In this document: positions 53,545-62,603 of the stretch, piece by piece | How positions within the stretch are numbered: the first letter of the stretch is position 1 | Layout of the letters: every line of letters begins with the position of its first letter | From: Pelosinus fermentans JBW45 | GTDB lineage: Bacteria; Bacillota; Negativicutes; DSM-13327 | Assembly: GCF_000271665.2 (NCBI RefSeq) | Contig: NZ_CP010978.1 | Location: forward strand, 2,078,501 to 2,142,500 | Reading direction: 5' to 3' | DNA: 64,000 bases | Notes under the pieces: generated by a model | Seen by the model: only the letters and a program-made list of their open reading frames with translations | What the model was told of the DNA's origin: nothing | The model's database searches: none | Program-made: the position numbers and the translations under genes

Positions 53545-54933
53545 TTAACACTCTCCCACTAATTTTCCTGGGTTTAAAATCAAGTTAGGATCAAGTGCGC
53601 GCTTGATTGATCTCATCGCATTCATGGTTACTAGGCCATGTTGCTGTTCCATCCATGGTAGTTTGCCGAGACCAATGCCATGTTCGCCACTTAATGTACC
53701 GCCTAGAGCAATTGCCGCTTTAAACATTTCATCCATAGCTTGGTAAACTCGTTCCATTTCTTCTGGAATACGAATGTCACACACAATTGTAGGATGCATA
53801 TTACCATCGCCAGCATGACCGAAGGTACCGATTGTCACATTATGTCTTTTTGCAATGCTGCTTACTTCACGAAGGAAATCAGGTACTTTATTACGAGGTA
53901 CAGTTGCATCTTCTACATAGGTGGTAGGACGAAGTTTAGCCAAAGCTGGCAAAGCAGCACGACGAGCAGCCCATAACTTATCGCGTTCAGCATCATCTTT
54001 AGCGATTTGTACCAAATCAGCATGATTTGCTTTAAGAGCTTCCATAACTTTTTCAGCTTCTTTTTCTACAACAATGGGGTTGCCATCGACTTCAATTAAA
54101 AGTACGGCTTCTGCATCTAGTGGCAGACCTACTTTAGCATAATCTTCTACGGTACGAATTGTAGCGTTATCCATAATTTCTAGAGTGGCAGGGATGATTT
54201 TTGCTGCAATAATAGCGGAAACTGCTTTGCCAGCATTATCAAGATCTTTAAAAATTGCCATCATAGCTTTTTTGGCTTCAGGCGCAGGGACCAGTTTGGA
54301 AATAATTTTAGTGATGACACATAAGGTGCCTTCTGATCCAGTAAAGAGTTTGGTCATATCATAACCAGAAACATCTTTAACATTTTTTCCGCCTGTATTC
54401 ATAATATCCCCGTTTGCTAAGACAACTTCTAAACCCATAACATAATGTTTAGAAACGCCGTATTTTAGACCACGCAAACCGCCTGCATTTTCTGCTACCG
54501 TGCCGCCTAAGGTTGCAGTTGCCACAGTACCAGGATCAGGAGGATAAATAAGACCTAATGAAGCTATTTCTTTATTTAAGTCGGCCACAATAACACCGGG
54601 TTCTGCTACAGCTACTAGGTTTTCTAAATCAACTTCTAAAATTTTATTTAGGCGAGTCATTAATAATACAATGCCGCCTTTTGTAGGAACACAGCCTGCG
54701 CTAAGGTTAGTGCCTGATCCTCTGGTATATACTGGAATATGATTTTCGTTAGCCAGTTTTAAAATTTTAGAAGTTTCTGCAGTATTAGCTGGTGATACAA
54801 CTGCATCTGGCATGTGAGCATGACCAGGTGTTGCATCATAGGAGTAACAGTATAAGTCCTCGACGCTTGTCAATACATTTTCTTCTCCAACAATCTCTTT
54901 CAACGCATTGATGTGGTGTTTTTCCATTTTCAA
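53545..54933 (-). CDS. glcD: FAD-linked oxidase, glycolate/D-lactate dehydrogenase subunit
   Basis: This 462-residue protein of the VAO/PCMH flavoprotein fold has the FAD-binding PVYTRGSGTNLSAGC and VAENAGGLRGLKYG motifs and the C-terminal GTFGHAGDGNMHP and SGEHGIGLGK. It oxidises a 2-hydroxy acid. It lies immediately beyond the NarL-type regulator gene on the same strand, and a palindrome precedes it. SD AAAGGGG precedes the ATG. Confidence 0.92.
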   Translation of the reverse strand: MKMEKHHINALKEIVGEENVLTSVEDLYCYSYDATPGHAHMPDAVVSPANTAETSKILKLANENHIPVYTRGSGTNLSAGCVPTKGGIVLLMTRLNKILEVDLENLVAVAEPGVIVADLNKEIASLGLIYPPDPGTVATATLGGTVAENAGGLRGLKYGVSKHYVMGLEVVLANGDIMNTGGKNVKDVSGYDMTKLFTGSEGTLCVITKIISKLVPAPEAKKAMMAIFKDLDNAGKAVSAIIAAKIIPATLEIMDNATIRTVEDYAKVGLPLDAEAVLLIEVDGNPIVVEKEAEKVMEALKANHADLVQIAKDDAERDKLWAARRAALPALAKLRPTTYVEDATVPRNKVPDFLREVSSIAKRHNVTIGTFGHAGDGNMHPTIVCDIRIPEEMERVYQAMDEMFKAAIALGGTLSGEHGIGLGKLPWMEQQHGLVTMNAMRSIKRALDPNLILNPGKLVGEC

Positions 54934-55000
54934 TAACCCCTTTATCTTTTAATTGGAACCTTGATGATGAAATATAATACCTTCATTGTAACATGTTTGA

Positions 55001-55023
55001 AAAATACAAACTATTTGTATTTT
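55001..55023. promoter_or_regulatory. palindromic operator candidate upstream of glcD
   Basis: AAAATACAAA and TTTGTATTTT are exact inverted 10-bp arms around CTA, 68 bp upstream of glcD. A TTCAAA/TATTAT promoter-like pair lies just downstream on the minus strand. Confidence 0.45.
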
Positions 55024-55069
55024 CACTTAAATATGAAAAAAAGTAAATAAGGCATATACAGTAAAAACC

Positions 55070-55111
55070 TGTAGGGTTGCATCCTACAAAAGTGTAGGAT
55101 GCAACCCTACA
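55070..55111 (-). terminator. terminator of the response-regulator gene
   Basis: Perfect 19-bp arms (55070-55088 / 55093-55111); the minus strand continues GGTTTTTACTG. It separates the regulator from glcD. Confidence 0.88.
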
Positions 55112-55124
55112 TCATGATGACAGA

Positions 55125-55784
55125 CTAAATGGTTATTAATTTATATTGAATTGCATAATTCACTAAATCAGATTTTTTATGGATATTTAATTTATTCATG
55201 ATCCGTGAACGATAGGTGTCAATGGTTTTAGGACTAAGAGAAAGAGTATTGGCAATTTCGCTGTTCGTGTGTCCAAGAGCCAGAAAGCGAAGCACTTCAC
55301 GCTCACGTACACTGAGCACTTTATATGGATGCTGCAGATCATAGGTATCAGAGTCGGTATAAAGTAAATTATTCAATAAGGATTGGGAGAGTTTTTCACT
55401 TAAATAACGTTTACCTTTATGGATCTTAATAATACTTTCGATTAATTCTGTATCTGCTGACTTTTTTAAGACATAGCTATTGGCTCCGGAACGCATGACT
55501 TCCTTAATATATTCTTCATCATCGTACATACTTAAAACCAGAATCGGACATGTTAGTCCTCGGGAGCGAATTTCTTTAATACAATCAATACCATTCATAT
55601 CTGGCATTGACAAGTCAAGTATTAGAACATCAGGAACAAGAGATTTGACCAAGGAGATCGCTTCAATGCCATTTTCTGCTTCTCCTACTACTTCAAATTG
55701 AGGATCACTATTGAGCAGCGATTTTAATCCTGAACGTAAAACAGCGTGATCATCAGCTAAAATGATACGGATCTTATTTATAAT
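55125..55784 (-). CDS. NarL-family response regulator, probable AUU start
   Basis: The family start NKIRIILADDH is preceded in frame by no nearby ATG, GTG or TTG; an ATT with first base 55784 lies 4 nt after AGGGGG and yields 219 residues, the normal length. An upstream in-frame ATG would add a 19-residue tail without an SD. The REC domain has ADDH, LDLSMPDMNG (phospho-Asp) and Lys in YVLKKSADT. The LuxR-type HTH is LSVREREVLRFLALGHTNSEIA. It may control glcDF and pair with the kinase at 47332. Confidence 0.88.
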   Translation of the reverse strand: MINKIRIILADDHAVLRSGLKSLLNSDPQFEVVGEAENGIEAISLVKSLVPDVLILDLSMPDMNGIDCIKEIRSRGLTCPILVLSMYDDEEYIKEVMRSGANSYVLKKSADTELIESIIKIHKGKRYLSEKLSQSLLNNLLYTDSDTYDLQHPYKVLSVREREVLRFLALGHTNSEIANTLSLSPKTIDTYRSRIMNKLNIHKKSDLVNYAIQYKLITI

Positions 55785-55939
55785 GACACCCCCTATTTTA
55801 AAGTATAGAAGTTCTTGCTTATACTGTAACATATAAAAAAAAACACGTAAACCCAATTACATGTTTGATTGACCAAAGGGTAATTGGTTAAGGCGATTGC
55901 AAGGCAAAAGTATGTTGCTTAGAGGAAAGCGAATAGCAT

Positions 55940-55951
55940 ATTGTATACAAT
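55940..55951. promoter_or_regulatory. GntR-like palindrome upstream of sdaAB
   Basis: ATTGTATACAAT is a 12-bp perfect palindrome with the TTGTATACAA core seen in many GntR/FadR-family operators. No GntR gene is in the window. Confidence 0.35.
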
Positions 55952-56069
55952 CCAGTTATAAGTGTTATTGTCCGCGGAGATTAAACATGTTAATATGATA
56001 ATAGATGAACAGGTGAGTACATTCAGGAGTTTTTGAGTTACATGCATCTTGAAGGAGATGAAATTTTAA

Positions 56070-56732
56070 ATGAATATTTTTGATGTAATTGGTCCAGTCA
56101 TGATTGGTCCTTCCAGTTCTCATACAGCTGGTGCAGTGCGTTTAGGAAATTTAGCATTCGCTATTTTAGGAGAAGGCGTGAAAGAGGCTGTGATTGGCTT
56201 GCATGGTTCTTTTGCCCAAACGTATCGAGGACATGGTACCGATTTGGCTCTGGCAGCAGGTCTGCAGGGATGGGCAACGGATGATAGCCGTATTCCTAAA
56301 TCTTTCGATTCAGCAAAAGAGGCAGAAATTGAAATCTCTTTTACCACTATTAACCTAGGTGATCTGTCTCATCCTAATTCTGTTAGGTTCTGGATGACGG
56401 GTGTGAATGGAAATAAGTGCACAGTAACGGGGGCCTCGATTGGTGGGGGGCGTGTTGTAGTTACGAATATAGATGATTTTCCTGTAGAATTTAGTGGTGA
56501 CTTCCCCGCCATTTTGACAATGCACCGCGATCGTCCTGGTGCCATTGCTTTAGTTACAAGTATTTTATCTACACAAGGTGTGAATGTTGCGCAGATGAAG
56601 GTATTTCGTAAACAAAAAGGTGGTTTAGCGGCTATGATTGTTGAGACTGATCAACCAATTGACGATGCAGCATTTGAGGTCATTGGAAAGTTGCCTCATA
56701 TACAATCGGTGCGCCGTATTCAGTTAGTATAA
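56070..56732 (+). CDS. sdaAB: L-serine dehydratase, beta subunit
   Basis: This 220-residue protein of the iron-sulfur serine dehydratase beta family has MIGPSSSHTAGAVRLG at the N-terminus and a C-terminal ACT domain (DRPGAIALVTSIL). With SdaAA it deaminates serine to pyruvate. It is 28 bp before sdaAA; SD GAAGGAG precedes the ATG. Confidence 0.94.
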   Translation: MNIFDVIGPVMIGPSSSHTAGAVRLGNLAFAILGEGVKEAVIGLHGSFAQTYRGHGTDLALAAGLQGWATDDSRIPKSFDSAKEAEIEISFTTINLGDLSHPNSVRFWMTGVNGNKCTVTGASIGGGRVVVTNIDDFPVEFSGDFPAILTMHRDRPGAIALVTSILSTQGVNVAQMKVFRKQKGGLAAMIVETDQPIDDAAFEVIGKLPHIQSVRRIQLV

Positions 56733-56760
56733 GATGGTAAAGTGATGAGGTGAAAAAAGT

Positions 56761-57651
56761 ATGGAAGAAAAGTTATCTCTGCAAGAATGGATTGATCTAG
56801 CAGAAACAGAAAATAAAAGTTTTGGTGATTTTTGTATAGAATTCCAAGCAAAAGAGTTAGAGATGGACAAAAGAGTCTTATTAGAGCGTATGGAGGAAAT
56901 GCTACATGTAATGGAGCAGTCGGTTGTGATTGGCCTTACAGGTATTACTTCTATGGGAGGACTGGTTGGTGGCAATGGAAAAAAAGTAGAGACTTACAGG
57001 GCCGAGTCCGCTGATAAGAGTGTTGTAGGCAGTGTGATGTCTAAAGCCATAATGATTGCCTTGGCTGTAGGAGAAGCGAATGCGTCCATGGGGCGTATTG
57101 TGGCTGCTCCTACGGCAGGTGCGAGCGGTACTTTGCCGGCTGTTTTATTTTCCTTGTCTGAAGCTCGTGGTTCTTCTATGGACGAGCTTGGGAAAGCTTT
57201 GATAGTAGCAGGTGCTATTGGCATGGTGATTGCCTCCAGAGCTTCTTTGTCGGGCGCGGCTGGTGGCTGTCAAGCTGAGTGCGGCTCGGCTGCCGCTATG
57301 GCAGCTGGTGCAGCTGTAGAACTATACGGAGGCAGTCCTGAGCAAGTAGGGCAAGCAGTCGCGATTACCTTAAAAAATATGTTGGGATTAGTTTGTGATC
57401 CGGTAGCCGGATTAGTGGAGGTACCTTGTGTAAAACGTAATGCAGGGGCCGCTGCTCAAGCGATGGTAGCTGCTGAAATGGCATTAGCTGGAATTTGCAG
57501 TGTCATACCTGTTGATGAAGTAATTGATGCTATGGCTGCAGTTGGGAATGCAATGTCTTGTACCTTGAAAGAAACCGCTCAAGGCGGGCTGGCTGTATCA
57601 CCTACAGGAATTCTTCTAGCCAATAAGCTATTTGCCAAAGTGGAATCATAG
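56761..57651 (+). CDS. sdaAA: L-serine dehydratase, alpha subunit
   Basis: This 296-residue protein has APTAGASGTLPAV and the cysteines of the [4Fe-4S] site in GGCQAECGSA, LVCDPVAGLVEVPCVKRN. It forms the catalytic half of the enzyme with SdaAB. The cluster is oxygen-sensitive, fitting an anaerobe. The operon is followed by RidA, which clears the enamine/imine made by serine dehydration. Confidence 0.94.
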   Translation: MEEKLSLQEWIDLAETENKSFGDFCIEFQAKELEMDKRVLLERMEEMLHVMEQSVVIGLTGITSMGGLVGGNGKKVETYRAESADKSVVGSVMSKAIMIALAVGEANASMGRIVAAPTAGASGTLPAVLFSLSEARGSSMDELGKALIVAGAIGMVIASRASLSGAAGGCQAECGSAAAMAAGAAVELYGGSPEQVGQAVAITLKNMLGLVCDPVAGLVEVPCVKRNAGAAAQAMVAAEMALAGICSVIPVDEVIDAMAAVGNAMSCTLKETAQGGLAVSPTGILLANKLFAKVES

Positions 57652-57790
57652 TACATACAATCTATATATGCTGCGGATGTTGTAATTTTGAAATCTATTA
57701 AAAGTAATTTTTTAATCTGAATTTACAGGAGTTTTTTTCTTCACAACGAAAATAATAAGATATTAAAACCAAAATAAAAGGAGAATGAAT

Positions 57791-58174
57791 ATGAAGACTG
57801 TAGTTAATACTGATTTTGCTCCTCAAGCGATTGGACCTTATTCACAGGCAATTAAGGCCAATGGATTTTTATTTGTTTCAGGACAAATACCTTTAGATCC
57901 GATGACAGGACAGATTGTTTATGGTGGAATTGAATCACAAACCTATCAGGTACTAAATAATCTTAAGGCAATTTTAGAAAAAGAGGGACTGCTCTTTGAA
58001 CATGTTGTAAAAACGAGTGTATTTTTAAAAGACATGGAAGATTTTGCTGCCATGAATAAAGTTTACGCAGAGTATTTTAAAACGGAGCCACCAGCTCGAG
58101 CATGCGTACAAGTTGGCAGATTGCCTCGTGATGTAAGTGTGGAAATTGAAGTAATTGCCGTCTACGAAAAGTAA
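57791..58174 (+). CDS. ridA: RidA-family enamine/imine deaminase
   Basis: The ATG at 57791 is 7 nt from AAGGAG and gives 127 residues; the ATG at 57785 is too close to the SD. It has the family [22 protein letters not shown] and the arginine in [13 protein letters not shown] that binds substrate carboxylate. It hydrolyses 2-aminoacrylate, the product of serine dehydratase just upstream. Confidence 0.94.
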   Translation: MKTVVNTDFAPQAIGPYSQAIKANGFLFVSGQIPLDPMTGQIVYGGIESQTYQVLNNLKAILEKEGLLFEHVVKTSVFLKDMEDFAAMNKVYAEYFKTEPPARACVQVGRLPRDVSVEIEVIAVYEK

Positions 58175-58217
58175 AAAATACAGTCTCAAACCTTTCGGTT
58201 TTGAGGCTGTATTTTTT
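58173..58217. terminator. bidirectional terminator between ridA and lgt
   Basis: AAATACAGTCTCAAACC pairs with GGTTTTGAGGCTGTATTT, with G-T pairs, A-run before and T-run after. Confidence 0.87.
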
Positions 58218-58275
58218 AAAAATTGTATATTTAATAGATTGATAAATGATCTAAATGTTATACTATAAATGATAA

Positions 58276-59079
58276 TTATTTTTTCCCTTTTTGTTTTTTA
58301 GGCTCCGGAGGTTGTGACTTTTGTTTTAAACCGCACCATACAAAAAAGATACTGCCGATAATGATTATGGTAAGGCTGGTTAACTGAGCAGATTTTAAGC
58401 CTAGAAACAGTGTGCCATAGTCACCTCGTAAAAATTCCAAGAAAAAACGAGCGATAGAGTATAAAATGGCATAGAGAATAAACACCTGACCTTTAGCATG
58501 GTTGGTAGTGCGAAAGAGTAGTAACAGAACGAAAATGATGATGTCAATTTGTCCTTCCCAAATTTCAGCAGGCCAAAGAGGTTTATCTCCGTACACTTGA
58601 TAAGCCAAGGTTGTTGCAGGATAGATAATACCAAAAGGACCACCTGTAGGATGTCCAAAAGCATCGCCATTTAATAAATTTGCCATGCGCCCAATGGATT
58701 GCCCCATGATGATTGCTGGAGCTACAATATCAGCAAAGGCCCAGGTATCAATGTGATGACGTTTCGTATAAATATATCCAGCAAGGAAACCGAAAAGGAT
58801 GCCGCCTTGTATCGCCATTCCACCTTGCCAAACGAAAGGGATTTCTAATAGATGATGCTGGTAATAATCCCAATCAAAGAAAAAGACATCCCATAAGCGA
58901 GCGCCGACAATTCCAGATAAGCCGCCATAAATTCCTATATCCACAACATGTTCATGCCAGCGGCCATCTTGTTTTGCTAAAAAATATGCTGTGCCTGTTG
59001 CAAGAATAATACTTAAGCTAAGTATTAAGCCATAGGCTCGAATTGGAAAGTCGCCGATAAAAAAAAGATATTGGTGCAT
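58276..59079 (-). CDS. lgt: prolipoprotein diacylglyceryl transferase
   Basis: This 267-residue inner-membrane protein has about seven helices. The Lgt signature GRMANLLNGDAFGHPTGGPFG and the early HGLSGIVGARLWDV-like region carry the essential residues. It adds diacylglycerol to the lipobox cysteine of prolipoproteins. The C-terminus is Lys/Pro/Gln-rich. SD AGGAGGG precedes the ATG. Confidence 0.94.
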   Translation of the reverse strand: MHQYLFFIGDFPIRAYGLILSLSIILATGTAYFLAKQDGRWHEHVVDIGIYGGLSGIVGARLWDVFFFDWDYYQHHLLEIPFVWQGGMAIQGGILFGFLAGYIYTKRHHIDTWAFADIVAPAIIMGQSIGRMANLLNGDAFGHPTGGPFGIIYPATTLAYQVYGDKPLWPAEIWEGQIDIIIFVLLLLFRTTNHAKGQVFILYAILYSIARFFLEFLRGDYGTLFLGLKSAQLTSLTIIIIGSIFFVWCGLKQKSQPPEPKKQKGKK

Positions 59080-59192
59080 AAAGCCCTCCTAGTGTGGTTC
59101 TATTTTTGTACGTTCAGTTTGTGTCTATAGTATAACAAAATTTGGTTATTAAACAAATCATAAGATAATATTAATGAGATGAGGCAGATGCG

Positions 59193-59720
59193 ATGAGAAA
59201 AAAACTGTTTATTACGTTGCTGGTACTTTTAGCCTTTGCAGGAGTTTGGTATGTTGGGTTCTTCGAGAAAGAGTCAACACCACAAACACAGCCACCAGAT
59301 GGAAAAATTGATGTAAAAGTGGGAAAGAATTCACCATCTTTTACTCTTGATAGCTTGGCAGGCAATCAAGTTACTGTTGGGAAAACCGGCAGGATTACTG
59401 TCATTAATTTCTGGGCTACCTGGTGTCCACCTTGTTTAGAAGAAATGCCTGAATTAGAGAAGTTTGCTAAGAAAAATCAGCAAAAGGTACAATTTTATGC
59501 TGTTAACTTGCAGGAATCTCAAGAAAATGTAAGGGGTTTTATGAATAAGCATAATTATACCATGCCCGTCCTATTAGATAAAGATGGCATAGTTGCTAAA
59601 CAATTTCAAATTACTGCAATCCCCACTACGATTATAGTGGATAAAAACGGTCTTATAAAGCATCGGCAATCTGGGGCGATGACCATGAATCAGCTAGATG
59701 GCATCATAAACAGTTTGTAG
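59193..59720 (+). CDS. TlpA-like membrane-anchored thioredoxin
   Basis: This 175-residue protein has an N-terminal signal/anchor helix (LFITLLVLLAFAGVWYVGF) and then a TlpA-type thioredoxin domain with the active site WCPPC in FWATWCPPCLEEMPE and cis-Pro in AIPTTIIVD. It reduces disulfides outside the membrane, receiving electrons from CcdA encoded 10 bp downstream. It likely serves cytochrome c maturation or oxidised proteins. Confidence 0.93.
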   Translation: MRKKLFITLLVLLAFAGVWYVGFFEKESTPQTQPPDGKIDVKVGKNSPSFTLDSLAGNQVTVGKTGRITVINFWATWCPPCLEEMPELEKFAKKNQQKVQFYAVNLQESQENVRGFMNKHNYTMPVLLDKDGIVAKQFQITAIPTTIIVDKNGLIKHRQSGAMTMNQLDGIINSL

Positions 59721-59730
59721 GGGAGATGAC

Positions 59731-60456
59731 ATGGATTATAATGAAGTTACTTTATTAACAGCTTTTATTGCCGGCATCATTTCGTTCTTATCTCCTTGCA
59801 TACTACCCTTACTGCCTACGTATATGGCATTTCTGACAGGAGCAGAATCTGAAAAAATACATGATAATAAGCCTGTTAGCACATGGCCGTTTTTGCTGCG
59901 CATAAGTTGTTTTCTAAGTGGACTTAGCCTAGTATTTATAATGATGGGAGCTACGGCTTCTTATTTTGGACAGCTTTTTCTGGATTACCAAGACGCGATT
60001 CGCCAAATTGGTGCAATCTTCATGGTGATTATGGGAATTCATTTATTAGGAATTGTAAAGTTAGAATGGTTAGAACGGGAATATCGCCCGTTATTACAAA
60101 ATACCTTCCAAGGACCGATTGGCGCATTTATTTTGGGGGTGGCTTTTACGGCAGGCTGGACTCCCTGCACGGGTCCAATTCTAGCTTCTATCTTAGTATA
60201 TGCAAGTACCACCATCACTCTTAGTCAGGGGGCTTTCTTGCTGTTCATCTATTCATTAGGATTTTCAGTACCTTTTTTATTAATGGCTTTGTTCTTTAAA
60301 AACTATTTGTTCCGGATCAAAATCGTTATGAAATGGCTGCCGTATCTACAGGGTTTATCAGGAGTAATGATCATTATCATCGGTATAATGCTATATTTCA
60401 ATCTAATTCAAAGGGTACTGGGCATCTTTTTAGGATTTGACGGATTTCAATTGTAG
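59731..60456 (+). CDS. ccdA: CcdA-type thiol-disulfide transporter
   Basis: This 241-residue, six-helix protein has the two redox cysteines in FLSPCILPLLPTY and GWTPCTGPILAS. It carries reducing power from cytosolic thioredoxin across the membrane to TlpA. It shares the operon with tlpA. SD AGGGGAG precedes the ATG. Confidence 0.94.
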   Translation: MDYNEVTLLTAFIAGIISFLSPCILPLLPTYMAFLTGAESEKIHDNKPVSTWPFLLRISCFLSGLSLVFIMMGATASYFGQLFLDYQDAIRQIGAIFMVIMGIHLLGIVKLEWLEREYRPLLQNTFQGPIGAFILGVAFTAGWTPCTGPILASILVYASTTITLSQGAFLLFIYSLGFSVPFLLMALFFKNYLFRIKIVMKWLPYLQGLSGVMIIIIGIMLYFNLIQRVLGIFLGFDGFQL

Positions 60457-60629
60457 ATGTAGAGTGATTGAATCCTGAATCTTAGCGCAGTTAGTCATCG
60501 GATAAAAGGAAAAAGCCATAGAGCATTTGCCCTAGTGGAAGGAATATTTACAAGAAGGTAGAAAAGATACACATAGATAGCGTGGGATTGAACAAAGGAA
60601 ACGGAGTTATTATTCTAGGAGGTGGTTTG

Positions 60630-61769
60630 ATGAAAAATAGTATTTTAATCGTTGATGATCTGACTTTTAATCGAAAGCAAATTAAAGCAGTATTAAAAGA
60701 TATGCAGCAGATTGAATTTTATGATGCGGAAGATGGATTTCAGGCGATTAAAGAAGTTGAAGATAATGATATTGATTTAATTATATTAGATTTAATGATG
60801 CCAGGCAAAGATGGATTTGATGTCCTTAGAGAACTAAAAGCTGATGCTAAATACAAAGATATTCCGATTATTGTCTATTCAGGAATGGATAATATTGATA
60901 GTGTAAATCAAGCATTAGAATTAGGTGCTTATGATTATTTTCCCAAACCCCTGACAATGGAGCAAATACAATTTGTCGTTCCTGTAAAAGTTAAAAATGC
61001 ATTGGACAGTTATGTTCAGCGCAAAGCGTTACTGCGTATGCATGAAAAGATGAAGTTAGAATTAATGCTGGCAAATGTTTTGCAGCAAACATTAATAGCA
61101 ACCTCAAAAAAAGGACCACTGGCTGATATGTATGGTAAATATCTTTCTTGCGATGAAATTGGTGGGAATTTTTATGAATGTGTACAGTTTGAAGACAATG
61201 TCTGGTTTATTATGGCAGATGTTTCAAGTCATGGAGTAGCGGCAGCTATGATTGCTTCGATGATTAAAGTGGATTTTACGAATTCGATTAAGTACTTGTC
61301 TTGTCCTGCAGAAGTTTTGCGTCATATGAATGATACTTTCTATTCTATGATGCAAGGGGATTATACTTTCACTGCTGTTGTGGGCAAAAAGCAAGGCAAT
61401 GTTCTTGCATTCGCTAATGCGGGTCATAGCCATCCTATGGTTTATACACATGAAACAGATCACGTACATGTTCTCTATTCAAAGGATAAGCCTGTCGGCC
61501 TTGTGGAGAAAGCAGAATATAGTTCCCATAAGATTATAGTTAGTACAGAAGATATTATTTTTCTTTATACAGATGGATTATTTAATACCCGGGAACAATA
61601 TGATATGGAAATGAATTATCAGGACTTAAGTGGTTGTTTTATGAACTATAAGCATATCATTCAAGAGAATCCGGAAGAGTTTTTTAATGTCGTGTTACGA
61701 TTATTTGCAGGAATTGCGGATGAAAAAGTAATTGATGATGTTTCCTTGATGTTGATTAAAATTCACTAG
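60630..61769 (+). CDS. response regulator with PP2C/SpoIIE phosphatase output
   Basis: The ATG at 60630 has AGGAGGTGG upstream and gives 379 residues; the ORF start at 60582 lacks an SD. An N-terminal REC domain (ILIVDD, phospho-Asp in LILDLMMPGKDG, Lys in YFPKPLT) is joined by a helical linker to a PP2C-like SpoIIE domain (GGNFYECVQ, MADVSSHGVAAAM, FANAGHSHPMV, LYTDGLFN). Such RsbU/RsbP-like proteins dephosphorylate anti-anti-sigma factors. No partner gene is adjacent. Confidence 0.9.
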   Translation: MKNSILIVDDLTFNRKQIKAVLKDMQQIEFYDAEDGFQAIKEVEDNDIDLIILDLMMPGKDGFDVLRELKADAKYKDIPIIVYSGMDNIDSVNQALELGAYDYFPKPLTMEQIQFVVPVKVKNALDSYVQRKALLRMHEKMKLELMLANVLQQTLIATSKKGPLADMYGKYLSCDEIGGNFYECVQFEDNVWFIMADVSSHGVAAAMIASMIKVDFTNSIKYLSCPAEVLRHMNDTFYSMMQGDYTFTAVVGKKQGNVLAFANAGHSHPMVYTHETDHVHVLYSKDKPVGLVEKAEYSSHKIIVSTEDIIFLYTDGLFNTREQYDMEMNYQDLSGCFMNYKHIIQENPEEFFNVVLRLFAGIADEKVIDDVSLMLIKIH

Positions 61770-61771
61770 CT

Positions 61772-62262
61772 GTAGATAAACCTGATCAGGCGAAAAAAGC
61801 CTTTGCCATTCTTACAGCTTTGGGAACGCCTTGCCTGATCCATCAGCCTAGGTACTCGATGCTGGATCGATGGATTGAGGATGGTTTATTTCTCTACTGG
61901 AGGATGCAGGGGTTGGTTGTATCGCTTTTTCCCCTTTAGGCAAGGGAGTGCTGACCAATCGGTATTTATATGGAGTACCTGAAGATTCTAGAGCTGCTAG
62001 TCAAAGTACCTTTCTAAAATCAGAAGACATTACAGAAAATCTGATTTTGAAAGTTGCCATGCTAAATAAGATTGCTGAACAAAGAAAGCAAAGTATGGCA
62101 CAGCTGGCTTTAGCTTGGGTTCTGCGCAATAAGCAGATGACTTCTGTTTTAATTGGTGCCAGTAAGGTTAGCCAAATTGATGATTGTGTAGGAGCATTAC
62201 AACGTCTTGATTTCACTGTAGAAGAGTTAGATGCGATTGATCGTATTTTAGAGAGTCACTAG
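61772..62262 (+). pseudogene. aldo/keto reductase remnant (YghZ-like)
   Basis: The C-terminal ~160 residues of an aldo/keto reductase are recognisable: IHQPRYSMLDRWIEDGL, then after a frameshift near 61890 LLEDAGVGCIAFSPLGKG and VTSVLIGAS-like QMTSVLIGASKVSQ. The N-terminal half with the catalytic Tyr is missing; the fragment begins a few bases after the phosphatase stop. An ORF from 61948 survives but lacks a catalytic domain. Deletion plus frameshift makes this a pseudogene. Confidence 0.85.
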
Positions 62263-62371
62263 TGAGGTAAGTATCATTTTATTATACATAGATGTTAATC
62301 CAGAGACTGAACCACTTCTGTTTTGAGGTTTGTATAAATTTAGTCATATACCTAAAATAGACACATATCGT

Positions 62372-62402
62372 AAAATAACTTAGCATTTTGTTAAGTTATT
62401 TT
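62372..62402 (+). terminator. intrinsic terminator in the gap before galK
   Basis: AAAATAACTTA (62372-62382) pairs with TAAGTTATTTT (62392-62402), followed by TATTTATA. The rest of the 341-bp gap (62263-62603) is A/T-rich with no further gene seen. Confidence 0.72.
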
Positions 62403-62603
62403 TATTTATAAAAAAGTTATCGGAAAAAACTGAAAAATGCAGCAATAAAAAAGGAATTTACCAAATAATAGCGAATACATTATTTTACTTAGTAAAACAT
62501 TTAAAAAAGTATTGTTATTTGATCATCGATAGAGAAATGGGCATACTGATTCACGCCATAGCAGATTGATTAGCAGAGGGTCTTATAATTAGGAGGGTTA
62601 GTC

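Noticed and set aside
29292-60507. 26-nt similarity (22 matches) between 29292-29317 and 60482-60507
   Set aside because: About one such pair is expected by chance among all pairs in 64 kb.
61948-62262. Separate small aldo/keto reductase gene
   Set aside because: It is the tail of a frameshifted, N-terminally deleted reductase.
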